Shown here: positions 35,001 through 44,300 of the stretch, piece after piece | How the letters are laid out: every line of letters starts with the position of its first letter | How positions within the stretch are numbered: position 1 is the first letter of the stretch | Assembly: GCA_934565855.1 (NCBI GenBank) | Contig: CAKTIO010000003.1 | Coordinates: forward strand, 186,001-250,000 | DNA from: an uncultured Dysosmobacter sp. | Lineage (GTDB): Bacteria; Bacillota; Clostridia; Oscillospirales; Oscillospiraceae | Direction of reading: 5' to 3' | Length of the DNA stretch: 64,000 nt | Translations under genes and position numbers: made by a program | The notes under the pieces: generated by a model | Told to the model about the DNA's origin: nothing | Seen by the model: the letters and a program-made list of their open reading frames with translations, nothing else | The model's database searches: none

Positions 35001-35318
35001 GAAGTAAAACACCTCCAATGAGCTGACACGGCAGAAAAAGACCGGCTGCCGGATTAGCGCAGATGATTCTTATGGTATCACGGAATGTCTAATTGCGCAA
35101 GCTTAAAATGTCACAAAATTTACATTTTGCGACATTTTGTAAGTGCAACAGTCTACTTACTCCCCGACCTCCACAACGCTTCTTTTTGGTGTGCTGGCGA
35201 CCATACTCTGACCTGATTGCAATAATATGGTAAAGTGCCATATGAAACGGCTTTTCTCGTATTTATATATTTATAAAAAACCATTTCATATAGTCCCCGT
35301 ATTTTTGATTTGCACAAA
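35001..35318. other. 318-bp intergenic region with a 15-4-15 inverted repeat
   Basis: No gene is seen. The region is A/T-rich and contains the near-perfect inverted repeat at 35105-35138 and an 8-bp TTGCGCAA palindrome near 35093-35100. Confidence 0.6.
35105..35138. repeat. 34-bp inverted repeat upstream of the tyrosine recombinase
   Basis: AAAATGTCACAAAAT (35105-35119), spacer TTAC, ATTTTGCGACATTTT (35124-35138). The arms match at 14 of 15 positions. The A/T-rich stem and lack of a T-tail argue against a terminator; an operator or recombination site is more likely. Confidence 0.6.
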
Positions 35319-36629
35319 TCACAGCAGCGCGTGGCGGATGTTTTCCTGAAGCTGTCTGAACAATTCCTGAAAGCATTGAATTTGCTCTTGTGTAAAGCTG
35401 CTAAACATAACAGCCTGATAGTCCTTCTGCGCAATGCTCAGATCTTCTAAAACCGGCTGTGCCGCTGGCAGCAGTGTGGCAGTCAGGTCCTTTTCTCCCT
35501 CCGGCAGACGGGCTTCCTCCCATTGCAGCAATCCGTGGCTGCTGAGCCGCTGCAAAGCGGCGTAGAAATCCCCTCTGGAGAGATTCAGAAAATCCATAAC
35601 CTCTTTTCGGCTGGCGCGTCCTGTCTTCTGGCTCAATCCCAGCAGGACATATGCCTCTGGAAGCGTCAGCCCGTTTTTCAGGGCAGCGGTTTCCATACAG
35701 CGGTCCAGCAGCTTCCGCTGGCGGAAGGAATCCGCCAGGATTCCCTGCTCGGACAAGCTGTCTGGACTGATTTGAATCCGTTCATTTCCCAGCTTTTTTC
35801 CACCCACCAGCGGAACCACTGCACCGTCCTTGGCGGCGTCAATGAGATAACGATAGACCTTCAGGCGGCTCTTTTCATATTCCTCGTCATCCAATACGGT
35901 TTTGAAAAACTGATTATAGTATTCAAACACCGTCAGCTTCATTTTAATGGTCCGGGAAATGCTGATGCCCTGCGTGGAAACCAGAGAGCCCTTGGTTTTT
36001 ACATAATAGTAGATGGGAATTTGCAGAGCATAAAACCGCTCACAGCGGCGGATATACTCCAGATTGAACATGAAATCCTCGCACCAGCTGATTTCCGGAT
36101 TCATGCGGAGATGATAGCGCTCCACGATTTCCCGGCGGTAGAGCTTATTCCACAGGACTCCGTAGTAATAGTCCGCCGGGTTTTCCATCATATGGGCGGA
36201 GAATTCCTCCCGGGTCAGGACGGTGTCCTCGTCAATGTCCCCCTTGTGGGATACCCGCTCGCCTACCACCCGGTAAAAATCCGCAATGACCATGCCGCAG
36301 CGGTGTGTCTCTGCCGCCCGGACCAGAGAGCTGGTGGCATCCGGCGTGATCCAGTCATCGCTGTCCAAAAACTGAAGATAGGTTCCCTGTGCATGGTCCA
36401 ACCCTGTGTTGCGGGCGCTGGAAACGCCAGAATTTTCTTTGTGGATCACCCGGAGCCGTTGATCCTGCCGGGCATATTCCTCACAGATGGCACCGGAGTT
36501 ATCTGTACTGCCGTCGTCGATCAACAGCAGCTCAAAATCCGGGTACGTCTGCGCCAAAATGCTGTCGATACACCGGCGAAGTGTTTTTTCCGCGTTATAA
36601 ACCGGTACAATGATGCTGACCATGCACAT
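35319..36629 (-). CDS. family 2 glycosyltransferase fused to a C-terminal MarR-like winged helix
   Basis: A 436-residue protein of two parts. Residues 1-300 form a GT2 (GT-A) glycosyltransferase: 'VSIIVPVYNAEKTLRRCIDS', 'LIDDGSTD' and the DxD metal site in 'FLDSDDW' (Asp89-Asp91), so it uses a nucleotide sugar. Residues about 305-436 look like a MarR-type winged helix: 'LTLPEAYVLLGLSQKTG', 'SRKEVMDFLNLSRGDFY', 'LQRLSSHGLLQWEEA', a beta wing, and a terminal helix with 'TQEQIQCFQELFRQLQENI'. No frameshift or seam is visible and AGGAGGAA precedes the ATG. Such a fusion is unusual; it might let DNA binding respond to a sugar nucleotide, or the wing domain may serve protein contacts only. No polysaccharide cluster is nearby. 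Confidence 0.8.
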   Translation of the reverse strand: MCMVSIIVPVYNAEKTLRRCIDSILAQTYPDFELLLIDDGSTDNSGAICEEYARQDQRLRVIHKENSGVSSARNTGLDHAQGTYLQFLDSDDWITPDATSSLVRAAETHRCGMVIADFYRVVGERVSHKGDIDEDTVLTREEFSAHMMENPADYYYGVLWNKLYRREIVERYHLRMNPEISWCEDFMFNLEYIRRCERFYALQIPIYYYVKTKGSLVSTQGISISRTIKMKLTVFEYYNQFFKTVLDDEEYEKSRLKVYRYLIDAAKDGAVVPLVGGKKLGNERIQISPDSLSEQGILADSFRQRKLLDRCMETAALKNGLTLPEAYVLLGLSQKTGRASRKEVMDFLNLSRGDFYAALQRLSSHGLLQWEEARLPEGEKDLTATLLPAAQPVLEDLSIAQKDYQAVMFSSFTQEQIQCFQELFRQLQENIRHALL

Positions 36630-36652
36630 AAAAGGTTCCTCCTGTTAAGCAA

Positions 36653-36675
36653 CCCTGTCCGGTAACCAGACAGGG
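36653..36675 (-). other. hairpin just upstream of the glycosyltransferase
   Basis: CCCTGTC-N9-GACAGGG lies between the nitroreductase gene and the glycosyltransferase ribosome site; no T-run, so at most a weak terminator. The remaining bases up to 36844 hold nothing I can name. Confidence 0.35.
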
Positions 36676-36844
36676 CTGTGAATGCGGTGGGGATAGCGCC
36701 GCCGGATACCGCAGGCGCGGAGCAATGGATAAAGTGGATTGCCTGTCCGTCTCCGGCGCACACGATGCAGGCGGTTGATAAGGCGGCTGCAAAAAGCCGG
36801 ATTTCCCGCGTCATGCGTGCGGAGCGTCTGCTTTCTGCCGCCCT

Positions 36845-37384
36845 TTAAAGGATTTTCAGAATTTCTTCCGGTTCCTTCCGCTTCGGCTTAACCGCCTCCG
36901 CCGTGCCATATCCCACGGCGATGATGGCGCCGACGCGCTCATTTTCCGGAATTTGCAGCACGGCACGGACCTTCTCCGCATCCCGGATGCCGGTGATGAG
37001 AGTGTCCAGTCCCAGCTCCTTTGCCTTCAGCACAAACAGCATGTTGTGCAGCCCCATATCATAATAGCCCCAACCGTTTCCGGCTTCGTTCTCCGGCTCT
37101 CCGGTTGCCTTGTTATAGCCGGAACGGTTCTCTACAAAGGTGGTGACCACCAGTGCCGCACCGTGGGTGTTTTTAATATTAAAAGCGGGCAGGCACTCCT
37201 CTGCCAGCTTCTGGCGCATCTCGTCCGACAAAACGGCGTAATACCGCGCTGTCTGCGAATTTTTCCAGGACGGAGCCTGGATGGCAGCCTCTACCAGTTG
37301 GCGGATCTGCTCCTCCGTGACCTTTTTTGTATCATCGTAGGAGCGGATGCTCCGTCTGGCTTCGATCAATTTCTGAAATTCCAT
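36845..37384 (-). CDS. nitroreductase family protein
   Basis: A 179-residue flavoenzyme of the nitroreductase fold. 'LIEARRSIRSYDD' near residue 5 is the FMN phosphate-binding signature, with 'APSWKNSQTARYY' and 'GIRDAEKVRAVLQIPENERVGAIIAVGYG' as the other conserved parts (split across about 130-165). It likely reduces nitro or quinone substrates with NAD(P)H, or acts as a ferredoxin-linked reductase. I start at the ATG at 37384, nine bases after AGAGG; a TTG at 37393 directly abuts that site. Confidence 0.85.
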   Translation of the reverse strand: MEFQKLIEARRSIRSYDDTKKVTEEQIRQLVEAAIQAPSWKNSQTARYYAVLSDEMRQKLAEECLPAFNIKNTHGAALVVTTFVENRSGYNKATGEPENEAGNGWGYYDMGLHNMLFVLKAKELGLDTLITGIRDAEKVRAVLQIPENERVGAIIAVGYGTAEAVKPKRKEPEEILKIL

Positions 37385-37518
37385 TTGCTTCAACCTCTTT
37401 CAGCACGGATTCAGCGGTCCTGCCGCTGCAAAATACGAGTTCAGTATAGCAACTCTCCCCAGTCGAAACAACCGCTTTATGTAGAAATTCACAATTTTTT
37501 TATAGATCAACGCCGCAG

Positions 37519-37559
37519 TAAAAAAACGCCGGACCACCTCTTCTCACAGGTGGTCCGGC
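37519..37559 (-). terminator. terminator of the second sigma/DUF4179 operon
   Basis: GCCGGACCACCT (37528-37539) pairs with 37548-37559; T-run 37519-37526 on the minus strand. Confidence 0.9.
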
Positions 37560-37565
37560 AATTCT

Positions 37566-38738
37566 TTATTTGGTCAGCGGGATCTCCTTTCCTCCGATGC
37601 GAAAGCTGAAAAACTGCGCTTTATTCAGCGGCAGCTCAAACTCATACAGCGCGTGAATATTCACCTCGCCATCCTCCTGCTCTCCTCCGCCGCCGGAGGA
37701 AAAGCCGGTATACAGTGCGGTGCCGCCGTCTCTCATGCAGATCTCCACAGCCGGCAGCAGCTCATACAATCGGTCCTCAAACTCCCTCGGGCAGTGCAGA
37801 TCGATACTGACGGACAGGGCAGAAATACAGATACGGTCAATAGTAAAGGTGCAGTCCTCCAGCTGCACGGTCTTCTGTCCCTCCAGAACCGTGCCGCCAT
37901 CAAATTTCAGCGTAATGGGAATGGTCCACTTACCGGGGATCAGCACAACGTCCTCTGCAATCGTGTCCCTGTCGCCGCTCCACTTCTGGTAGCCAAAATC
38001 CTCAAAAACAATATCACAGGAGCGCGCCAGCCCGGCAGAATTTTTGCTGGAGCGGAAAATCAACAGCAGCTGGTTGTCCTCCAGATCATTGTCCTCATTT
38101 GGATAAATGAACGATGTTTCACTGCTGCCGGAATCAAAAAAGGAACCGCTGGTGTTCAGGAATGCCGCCGGTGCCACCGTATCTCCGCCCAGTGCCTCTT
38201 CCACCGGCTGCATATCCAGCACAGTGATCTTCACCGCCGCCAGAGCGTTCTCCCCCTCTGAAACGGCGTCCAGCAGTTCAAAGCGGAAGTGTTCATCCTC
38301 GACCACTGTACCCAGCTTGCAGGCTCCGCCATCCATCTCCTGAACCTGGTCGATATCCGCAATGCCGCTGTATTCCGTCGCCCAGGGGCTGCTTTCAAAC
38401 ATATGGCGGAAAAAATCTCCGCCCCGCAGGGCATAGGCAGCGGCGGTGCCTGTCAGCAGCAGGATCAAAGCGGCGGCAGTCGCTCCCTGCAGGCAGTGCC
38501 TCCAGCGGAAGGGACGGACCTCCGGTGCAGGTCGTTTTTCCTTCTCCGGTGTGATCCGGCTGCGGCGCTCGTAGCCAAAGGGATCCGCCAGCATCCGGCG
38601 CATCCGTTTCGCCTGATGCCGCGAGGGACGGTCCTTCCGGCGGTGCGGTCCCTCCTTTTGCGCCATCTCCTGATAATCCTCTTCCAAGGCTTCTGACAGC
38701 GCGGTGCGCAGCATGGCGTCAAATACAGAGTCGTCCAT
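37566..38738 (-). CDS. DUF4179-type membrane protein, anti-sigma-like partner
   Basis: A 390-residue bitopic protein: charged cytoplasmic N-terminus (1-80) with 'MRRMLADPFGYERR', one transmembrane helix (about 82-102) and a beta-rich extracytoplasmic domain, as in DUF4179 proteins encoded beside ECF sigma factors. It presumably holds the sigma factor at the membrane until a signal arrives. Its ATG (after GGAGGGG) lies 20 bp inside the end of the sigma gene, so the two are translationally coupled. Confidence 0.75.
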   Translation of the reverse strand: MDDSVFDAMLRTALSEALEEDYQEMAQKEGPHRRKDRPSRHQAKRMRRMLADPFGYERRSRITPEKEKRPAPEVRPFRWRHCLQGATAAALILLLTGTAAAYALRGGDFFRHMFESSPWATEYSGIADIDQVQEMDGGACKLGTVVEDEHFRFELLDAVSEGENALAAVKITVLDMQPVEEALGGDTVAPAAFLNTSGSFFDSGSSETSFIYPNEDNDLEDNQLLLIFRSSKNSAGLARSCDIVFEDFGYQKWSGDRDTIAEDVVLIPGKWTIPITLKFDGGTVLEGQKTVQLEDCTFTIDRICISALSVSIDLHCPREFEDRLYELLPAVEICMRDGGTALYTGFSSGGGGEQEDGEVNIHALYEFELPLNKAQFFSFRIGGKEIPLTK

Positions 38739-39255
38739 CCAGATACCCCTCCTTTCTCAACTGATCGATCAGCATCCTTCGTCCCCGGAAAATACGGGTC
38801 TTCACCGCACTTTCCGTCAGCTCCATCTCCTCGGCGATCTCCCGAAGGCTCCACTCCGCGACAAAGCGCAGCTCCAGGACCCGGCGGTAATCCTGCGGCA
38901 TCTGGCGGATCACTGCCACCAGCGCCTGAAACTCGCCCTCGTCTGCGGGAATGGACGGTTCCCAGGAGGGATCCTCCAGAGAGACCTCCCGCTTTTCCCG
39001 CCGCAGCATGTCCAGCGCAGTGTTTTTCAGCACCACCGCCAGCCAGCTGGAAAGACTGTCCTCCGTTTTTCCCCGCAGCTGCTCAAAGTGGCGGATCAGC
39101 TTCATAAACGTGTCATGTACGGCGTCCTCTGCCTGGGGTCCCGGACCCAGCAGATGTGCCGCCATCCGGCTCAGCTTTGTATAGTTCAGCTGGTACAGTC
39201 TGGAAAATATCTCTTTATCCGGATCGTTTTCCAGCATCATGGTATACAAGAGCAA
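38719..39255 (-). CDS. sigma-70 family RNA polymerase sigma factor (ECF-like)
   Basis: A 178-residue sigma factor: region 2 with 'GPQAEDAVHDTFMKLIRHF' (about 42-60) and region 4 with 'WSLREIAEEMELTESAVKTRI' (about 133-153). Its likely start is TTG at 39255, five bases after a G-rich site (GGGGGTGGG); ATGs at 39240 and 39237 are too far from that site. Its upstream promoter (39288-39316) has an ECF-type TGAAAC/CGTTTT pattern, so it may control itself together with the overlapping DUF4179 gene. Confidence 0.85.
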   Translation of the reverse strand: MLLYTMMLENDPDKEIFSRLYQLNYTKLSRMAAHLLGPGPQAEDAVHDTFMKLIRHFEQLRGKTEDSLSSWLAVVLKNTALDMLRREKREVSLEDPSWEPSIPADEGEFQALVAVIRQMPQDYRRVLELRFVAEWSLREIAEEMELTESAVKTRIFRGRRMLIDQLRKEGYLDGRLCI

Positions 39256-39287
39256 TTACCCACCCCCTTATTTTCTTCTCTGTATAG

Positions 39288-39316
39288 AAAACGTTTGAAC
39301 AGGGCAAATGGTTTCA
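39288..39316 (-). promoter_or_regulatory. ECF-type promoter of the second sigma operon
   Basis: On the minus strand TGAAAC (39311-39316), 17 bases, CGTTTT (39288-39293). TGAAAC is the usual -35 of ECF sigma factors, and the spacing equals that before the SigV-like gene. Confidence 0.5.
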
Positions 39317-39401
39317 GGAAAAAGAATATCCGACTGGAAATTTTTCTCTACTCCATTTTATAGCATACTTTCCAACTGCGTACAAGGTTTGCTCCATAGA
39401 G

Positions 39402-39436
39402 AAAACCCACCGCGGTACGGATGGTATCACGGTGGG
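39402..39436 (-). terminator. terminator of hcp
   Basis: CCCACCG (39406-39412) pairs with CGGTGGG (39430-39436); on the minus strand TTTT follows. Confidence 0.6.
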
Positions 39437-39451
39437 CAGAAGCTCCTGATT

Positions 39452-41047
39452 TTATTTTAACAGCTGCTTCAGATCCTCCTCCGGCGTGGTGATGGGAGCA
39501 ATGCCGTAATGCTCCACCAGATAGTTCAGCACATTGGGCGAGAGAAATGCGGGAAGCGTGGGGCCCAGCCGGATATTCTGAATACCCAGATGCAGCAGAG
39601 TCAGCAGAATGCAGACAGCCTTCTGCTCATACCACGACAGCACCATGGATAGCGGAAGCTCATTGACCCCGCAGTCGAAGGCTTTTGCCAGTGCCAGGGC
39701 AATCTGAATGGCACTGTAGGCATCGTTGCACTGTCCAATATCCATCAGGCGTGGCAAGCCGCCGATGGTGCCAAGCTCCAGATCATTGAACCGGTATTTT
39801 CCGCAAGCCAGCGTCAGCACCACTGTATCCGGCGGTGTCTGCTTTACGAATTCCGTGTAGTAGTTCCGACCGGGGCGCGCGCCATCGCAGCCGCCGACCA
39901 GGAAGAAATGCCGGATGGCTCCGGTCTTTACCGCCTCCACCACCTGGTCTGCTGCGCTCAATACCGCGCCGTGGGCAAATCCGGTCATTACGGTATGCCC
40001 GCCGTTGATCCCGGTAAACGCCTGGTCCTCGGTGTAGCCGCCCAGTTCCAGTGCCTTTTCGATCACCGGCGTGAAGTCCTTGTCCTCTCCGATGTGCTGA
40101 AGCGCGGGATAGGATACCAGCGCTGTGGTAAACACCCGGTCCGCGTAGCTCGCCTTCGGCGGCATCAGGCAGTTGGTGGTAAACAACACCGGAGCGGGGA
40201 TGTCCGCAAACTCCTTCTGCTGGTTCTGCCATGCCGTGCCGAAATTGCCCTTGAGCTGGGCATACCTTTTTAGCTCCGGATATCCGTGGGCAGGCAGCAT
40301 TTCACCATGGGTGTAAACGGAAACTCCTTTCCCCTCTGTCTGCTCTAAAAGCAGCTTCAGATCATGCAGGTCGTGACCGGAGACCACGATGAACGGTCCC
40401 TTTTCCACTGTCAGCGGCACCGTGGTCGGCACGGGTGTGCCATATGCCCTGGTGTTTGCCCGATCCAGCAGCTCCATGCAACGGAGATTCTTTTCTCCAA
40501 CCTCCATAACGGTGGACAGCAGATCCTCCATGCTCCAATCCTCACCGATGGCAAACAGTGCCTTGGCAAAGAAACGGTTCACCTCTTCATCCATGTGTCC
40601 CAGCACCATTGCATGATATGCGTACGCTGCCATGCCGCGCACGCCGAACAAAATCAGAGCTTTGAGACTGCGCACATCCTCCTGTGCTGTCCAGAGCTGT
40701 TCCATGTCGTAGTCGTCATTGTGTCCGCAGCTGGCGGCACAGGTCAGGCAGTTTGGCACCAGCCGCGCCTTTTCCTCCCGCACCCGGTGGATCATGTCCC
40801 GGATGGTATCCTCATTAAAATTCACATTGGTGACAGTGGTGAACAGTCCCTCGATCATCAGCCGCCAGGTGTCCTGCGTAATTTGAAGATTCCCGTCCGT
40901 TGCCCGCGCCAGACCTATCAACGCTCCCGTCAGCTCGTCCTGGAGCTGCGCAGCTCCGGCGCTTTTGCCGCACACTCCCATTCCTCCGGTGCAGCCGGTA
41001 CACCCGGCGGTCTGCTCACACTGAAAGCAAAACATTTGTTGTTCCAT
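39452..41047 (-). CDS. hcp: hydroxylamine reductase (hybrid-cluster protein)
   Basis: A 531-residue Hcp. The N-terminal cluster motif has Cys7, Cys10, Cys19 and Cys26 ('MFCFQCEQTA' then 'GVCGK'), the pattern of the class that lacks the two-helix insert. Later segments 'SGHDLHDLKLLLEQT', 'NCLMPPKASYADRVF' and 'GGCDGARPGRNYYTEF' supply ligands of the hybrid Fe-S-O cluster. Hcp reduces hydroxylamine and NO and protects anaerobes from nitrosative stress. AAAAGGAG precedes the ATG. No Hcr reductase is nearby. Confidence 0.95.
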   Translation of the reverse strand: MEQQMFCFQCEQTAGCTGCTGGMGVCGKSAGAAQLQDELTGALIGLARATDGNLQITQDTWRLMIEGLFTTVTNVNFNEDTIRDMIHRVREEKARLVPNCLTCAASCGHNDDYDMEQLWTAQEDVRSLKALILFGVRGMAAYAYHAMVLGHMDEEVNRFFAKALFAIGEDWSMEDLLSTVMEVGEKNLRCMELLDRANTRAYGTPVPTTVPLTVEKGPFIVVSGHDLHDLKLLLEQTEGKGVSVYTHGEMLPAHGYPELKRYAQLKGNFGTAWQNQQKEFADIPAPVLFTTNCLMPPKASYADRVFTTALVSYPALQHIGEDKDFTPVIEKALELGGYTEDQAFTGINGGHTVMTGFAHGAVLSAADQVVEAVKTGAIRHFFLVGGCDGARPGRNYYTEFVKQTPPDTVVLTLACGKYRFNDLELGTIGGLPRLMDIGQCNDAYSAIQIALALAKAFDCGVNELPLSMVLSWYEQKAVCILLTLLHLGIQNIRLGPTLPAFLSPNVLNYLVEHYGIAPITTPEEDLKQLLK

Positions 41048-41245
41048 ATGAAATCTCCTTTTCGGATCGTATTCTCAAAATCTCCGCGCGGATTCCCAGC
41101 GCGGCTCCCGGTTATGCTGAGATTGTAATACGGACCGCGCCATTCGTCTGTTGGATTTCCAACGAAAGCGCGTTCCAATTTTTTCATTTTTCTATCCGGA
41201 GTTTGTTCATACGCTTATGCTTTGCAGCGCACAGCCGTCCTATAC

Positions 41246-41286
41246 AAAAAACCGCGCCAGCCCAGCAGCTTGCCGGACTGACGCGG
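41246..41286 (-). terminator. terminator of the SLH surface protein gene
   Basis: On the minus strand CCGCG (41282-41286) opens a long, interrupted stem that closes with CGCGG (41252-41256) before a T-run (41246-41251). Confidence 0.65.
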
Positions 41287-41306
41287 TCAACGTTATGAAA
41301 TACTAT

Positions 41307-44300
41307 TTACTTGCCCTGATAGGCTCTATACAGGAAGGTCACGATCTGACCGCGGGTGCAGGAGGCATTGGGGCTGAAGGTGGTGGCGGTGGTGCCGTTG
41401 GTCACACCGTTCTCCACTGCCCATGCCACGGCATCGGCGCAGAAGCTGTCTGCTGCCACATCGGTGAATGCCGCGGTGCCAGAGGGAGCCTTGCCCATTG
41501 CGCGATACAGGAAGGTCACACCCTGTGCGCGGGTGCAGGTGTTGTTCACACCGAAGGTGCCGTCAGCCAGTCCCTTGGTGATGCCGTTTTCCAGCGCCCA
41601 TGCCACTGCGTTATAGCAGTAGCTGCCGGGAACCACATCTGCGGGAACCGTTGCCGTTCCCTTAGGAGCCGGAGAGCCGGCTGCGCGCCACAGGAAGGTC
41701 ACGATCTGACCACGGGTGCAGGGAGCGGAGGTACCGAAGGTACCGTCAGACAGACCGTTGGTAATGCCGTTCTGTACTGCCCATGCCACCGCGTCGGCGC
41801 AGTAAGCATCTGCGGGAACATCCGCAAAGACGGGGGCGGTCTGAACCTCGTTGAACTCTGCGGAAACAGTGACCTTGGAGGCGGGCATCACGAAGGTGTA
41901 CTTGCCGTTGCCCTTGTCAGTCAGCTGAATGCTCTTGCCGCTGGCGTCCTTGACCACCAGATCGCCCAGCTCATAGCCCTTGTCCGGCGTTGCCGTGATG
42001 GTCACGGTGGTGCCCTTCTTGGCGTTCTTGGGATCCACGGAGACCTTGCCGTTCTTCACGGAAGAGGGTGCGAACACCACATAGCTGCTGCCGGAGGAAG
42101 AGCTGCTGGAGGAATAATGGGACACGGAAACATCACAGCTGGCGGTGCCGCTGAAATAGTTCTCACTCTCCGTGCAGGAAACGGTGAAGGTATACTTAAC
42201 ACTGCTGTTGGGCAGCGTCACCGTAACCTTGCCATTGGTCAAAGTCAGTTCCTTTTCCTCAGAGGTGTTCTGATCGTCCGTCTGCTTCACCGTGACCGTG
42301 CTGCCATCGGGAATACCAGTGACGGTCAACTCCACATCTCCGCCGCCATTCAGCTCGGTCTTGTCTGCTGTAATGATCAGCTTCGGCTGTGCCTTAGTGA
42401 TCTTAATGTTCAGCGTAATATCGGCTTTTTCACCATTCTTTGCGGTAACAATCACCTTGGCATCCTGTCCATCTTCAGAGGTTACCTCTGTGGGGACGCC
42501 GGAAACCACGCCATCTTTGCCGAGAGTCAATCCTGCCGGAAGCGTGCTTCCATCAGCAAGCTCAAAGGACTTGATAATCGAATCTGCACTGTACGTTGCT
42601 GTGATCTCCAGCGGCTCTTCCATCTTCTCGCCATAAACACCGCTGATCTCACGTTTCACGGGGTCAACATGGACAGGGACGGTCGTTTCTTCGACCGTAA
42701 TGGTTGTATCCGCCGAAATAGAGTTCAGTGTCAAAGCTCCGTTTTCATCTAATGTCTGTACTGCATCGCCGATTTTAACAGAGACGATTTTATAACCAGC
42801 ATCTGCGGTAAATGTAATCGCACACGGCTTGCCCGCCTCGACTTGGCTTTCCGGAGCGCGGTTTGCTTTTACATGCTCCGGCAGCACAAGAGAGAGCTTA
42901 TGGTACGTTCCAGTCTTATTTGCAATAACCAGCGTATTCTCCGAATCAGACTTTTGAACCAGTTTACTTGCATCATTATCTACAACAAAATATGCTGCGT
43001 CTGCGTCAGTTGCCGTATAATCCGCCGTACCCTCGGCAACCACCGCACCAATCGTGTAGCGTCCAATACCAATATATGCGCCCGGAGTTAATGCGCCGGA
43101 AAGAGTAATCTTTTTAGCAGTAGCAGCAAACACCAAATTATTGGATGTTCCCGTCAGACTCTGATTGTCAATAATCACAGGATGATCACTGAATTCCAGT
43201 ACCTCGCCGCCAGCAGTACTCTGAGCCATATACACGCCGCCACCAGTAGCTGCTGTGTTGTTTTTAATAAGACCACCAACCAGCTTAGCCGTTCCGTAGT
43301 TCGTGATATACACACCACCGCCATTGTTGGGGCAGCTATTTCCAGTAACCCTGCCACCTTCCATGGTGAATACACCCTGATTGTTGCTGCTTCCGCTTAC
43401 AGAAATACCGCCTGCGGCAACTGCATTATTTGCTGAACCATTTTCTTTCACGCACTGGTTCTCTGCAATCTCGCCATCCACAAGTGTAAAGGATGCACCG
43501 CTAAGATATACACCACCACCACGTGCCTGGCTTCCGTTCCATACAGCCGAATCAGTCGTTGCCACATTTTTGGAAATGCTGCCGCCGGTCATAACAGCCT
43601 CTGTACCAGCTCCTGACAGATATACACCGCCGCCCATGCCATTTTTAGCAGAATTTTCGGAAATACTACCATCGGTCATAAACAGCTTTGCTGCACCGTC
43701 CAGATACACACCTGCTCCATCACGACTGGTAAAAACCTTTTCAACACCAATGTTGTCTGCCTGATTCCGACAAATCGTGGTGCCGGACAAATTAACGACT
43801 GCATTGGTCCGCACAGCAATACCGGCTCCATAACGGGCAACATTCCCAGAAATTTCACCACCGTACAGATTCACCACAGTACCTTCACCGGAGGCATAAA
43901 TCGCTCCGCCAAAGCTGCTGGTGTTTCCACTCAAAATACCGCTGTAGAAATTGACCATGCCGCCCTTGCTGACATACATTGCACCGCCAGTACCATTTGC
44001 CGGATACCCGTCGGTATTCAGAGCCGCTGTATTAAAGCCCTGCACCTTCGGGGATTCCGCATCCGCAGCACCCTTTTCGCCAATATTCAGGATACCGTTT
44101 ACATTAAATGCATACAGAGACGCACTCGCTACTCCCTCTGTCCCGGCAACAGGATAATTCCCCTGTATTGTAATCTGACCCTTGATGGTCAATTCTGCAC
44201 CGGAAGAGACATTGAAGAAGCCTGCGTCTGCATCCTCCCAAGTAATTTTAACTGGCTTCTCACTGGACAATATTGCGGATACTCCATTGACAATACCGAC

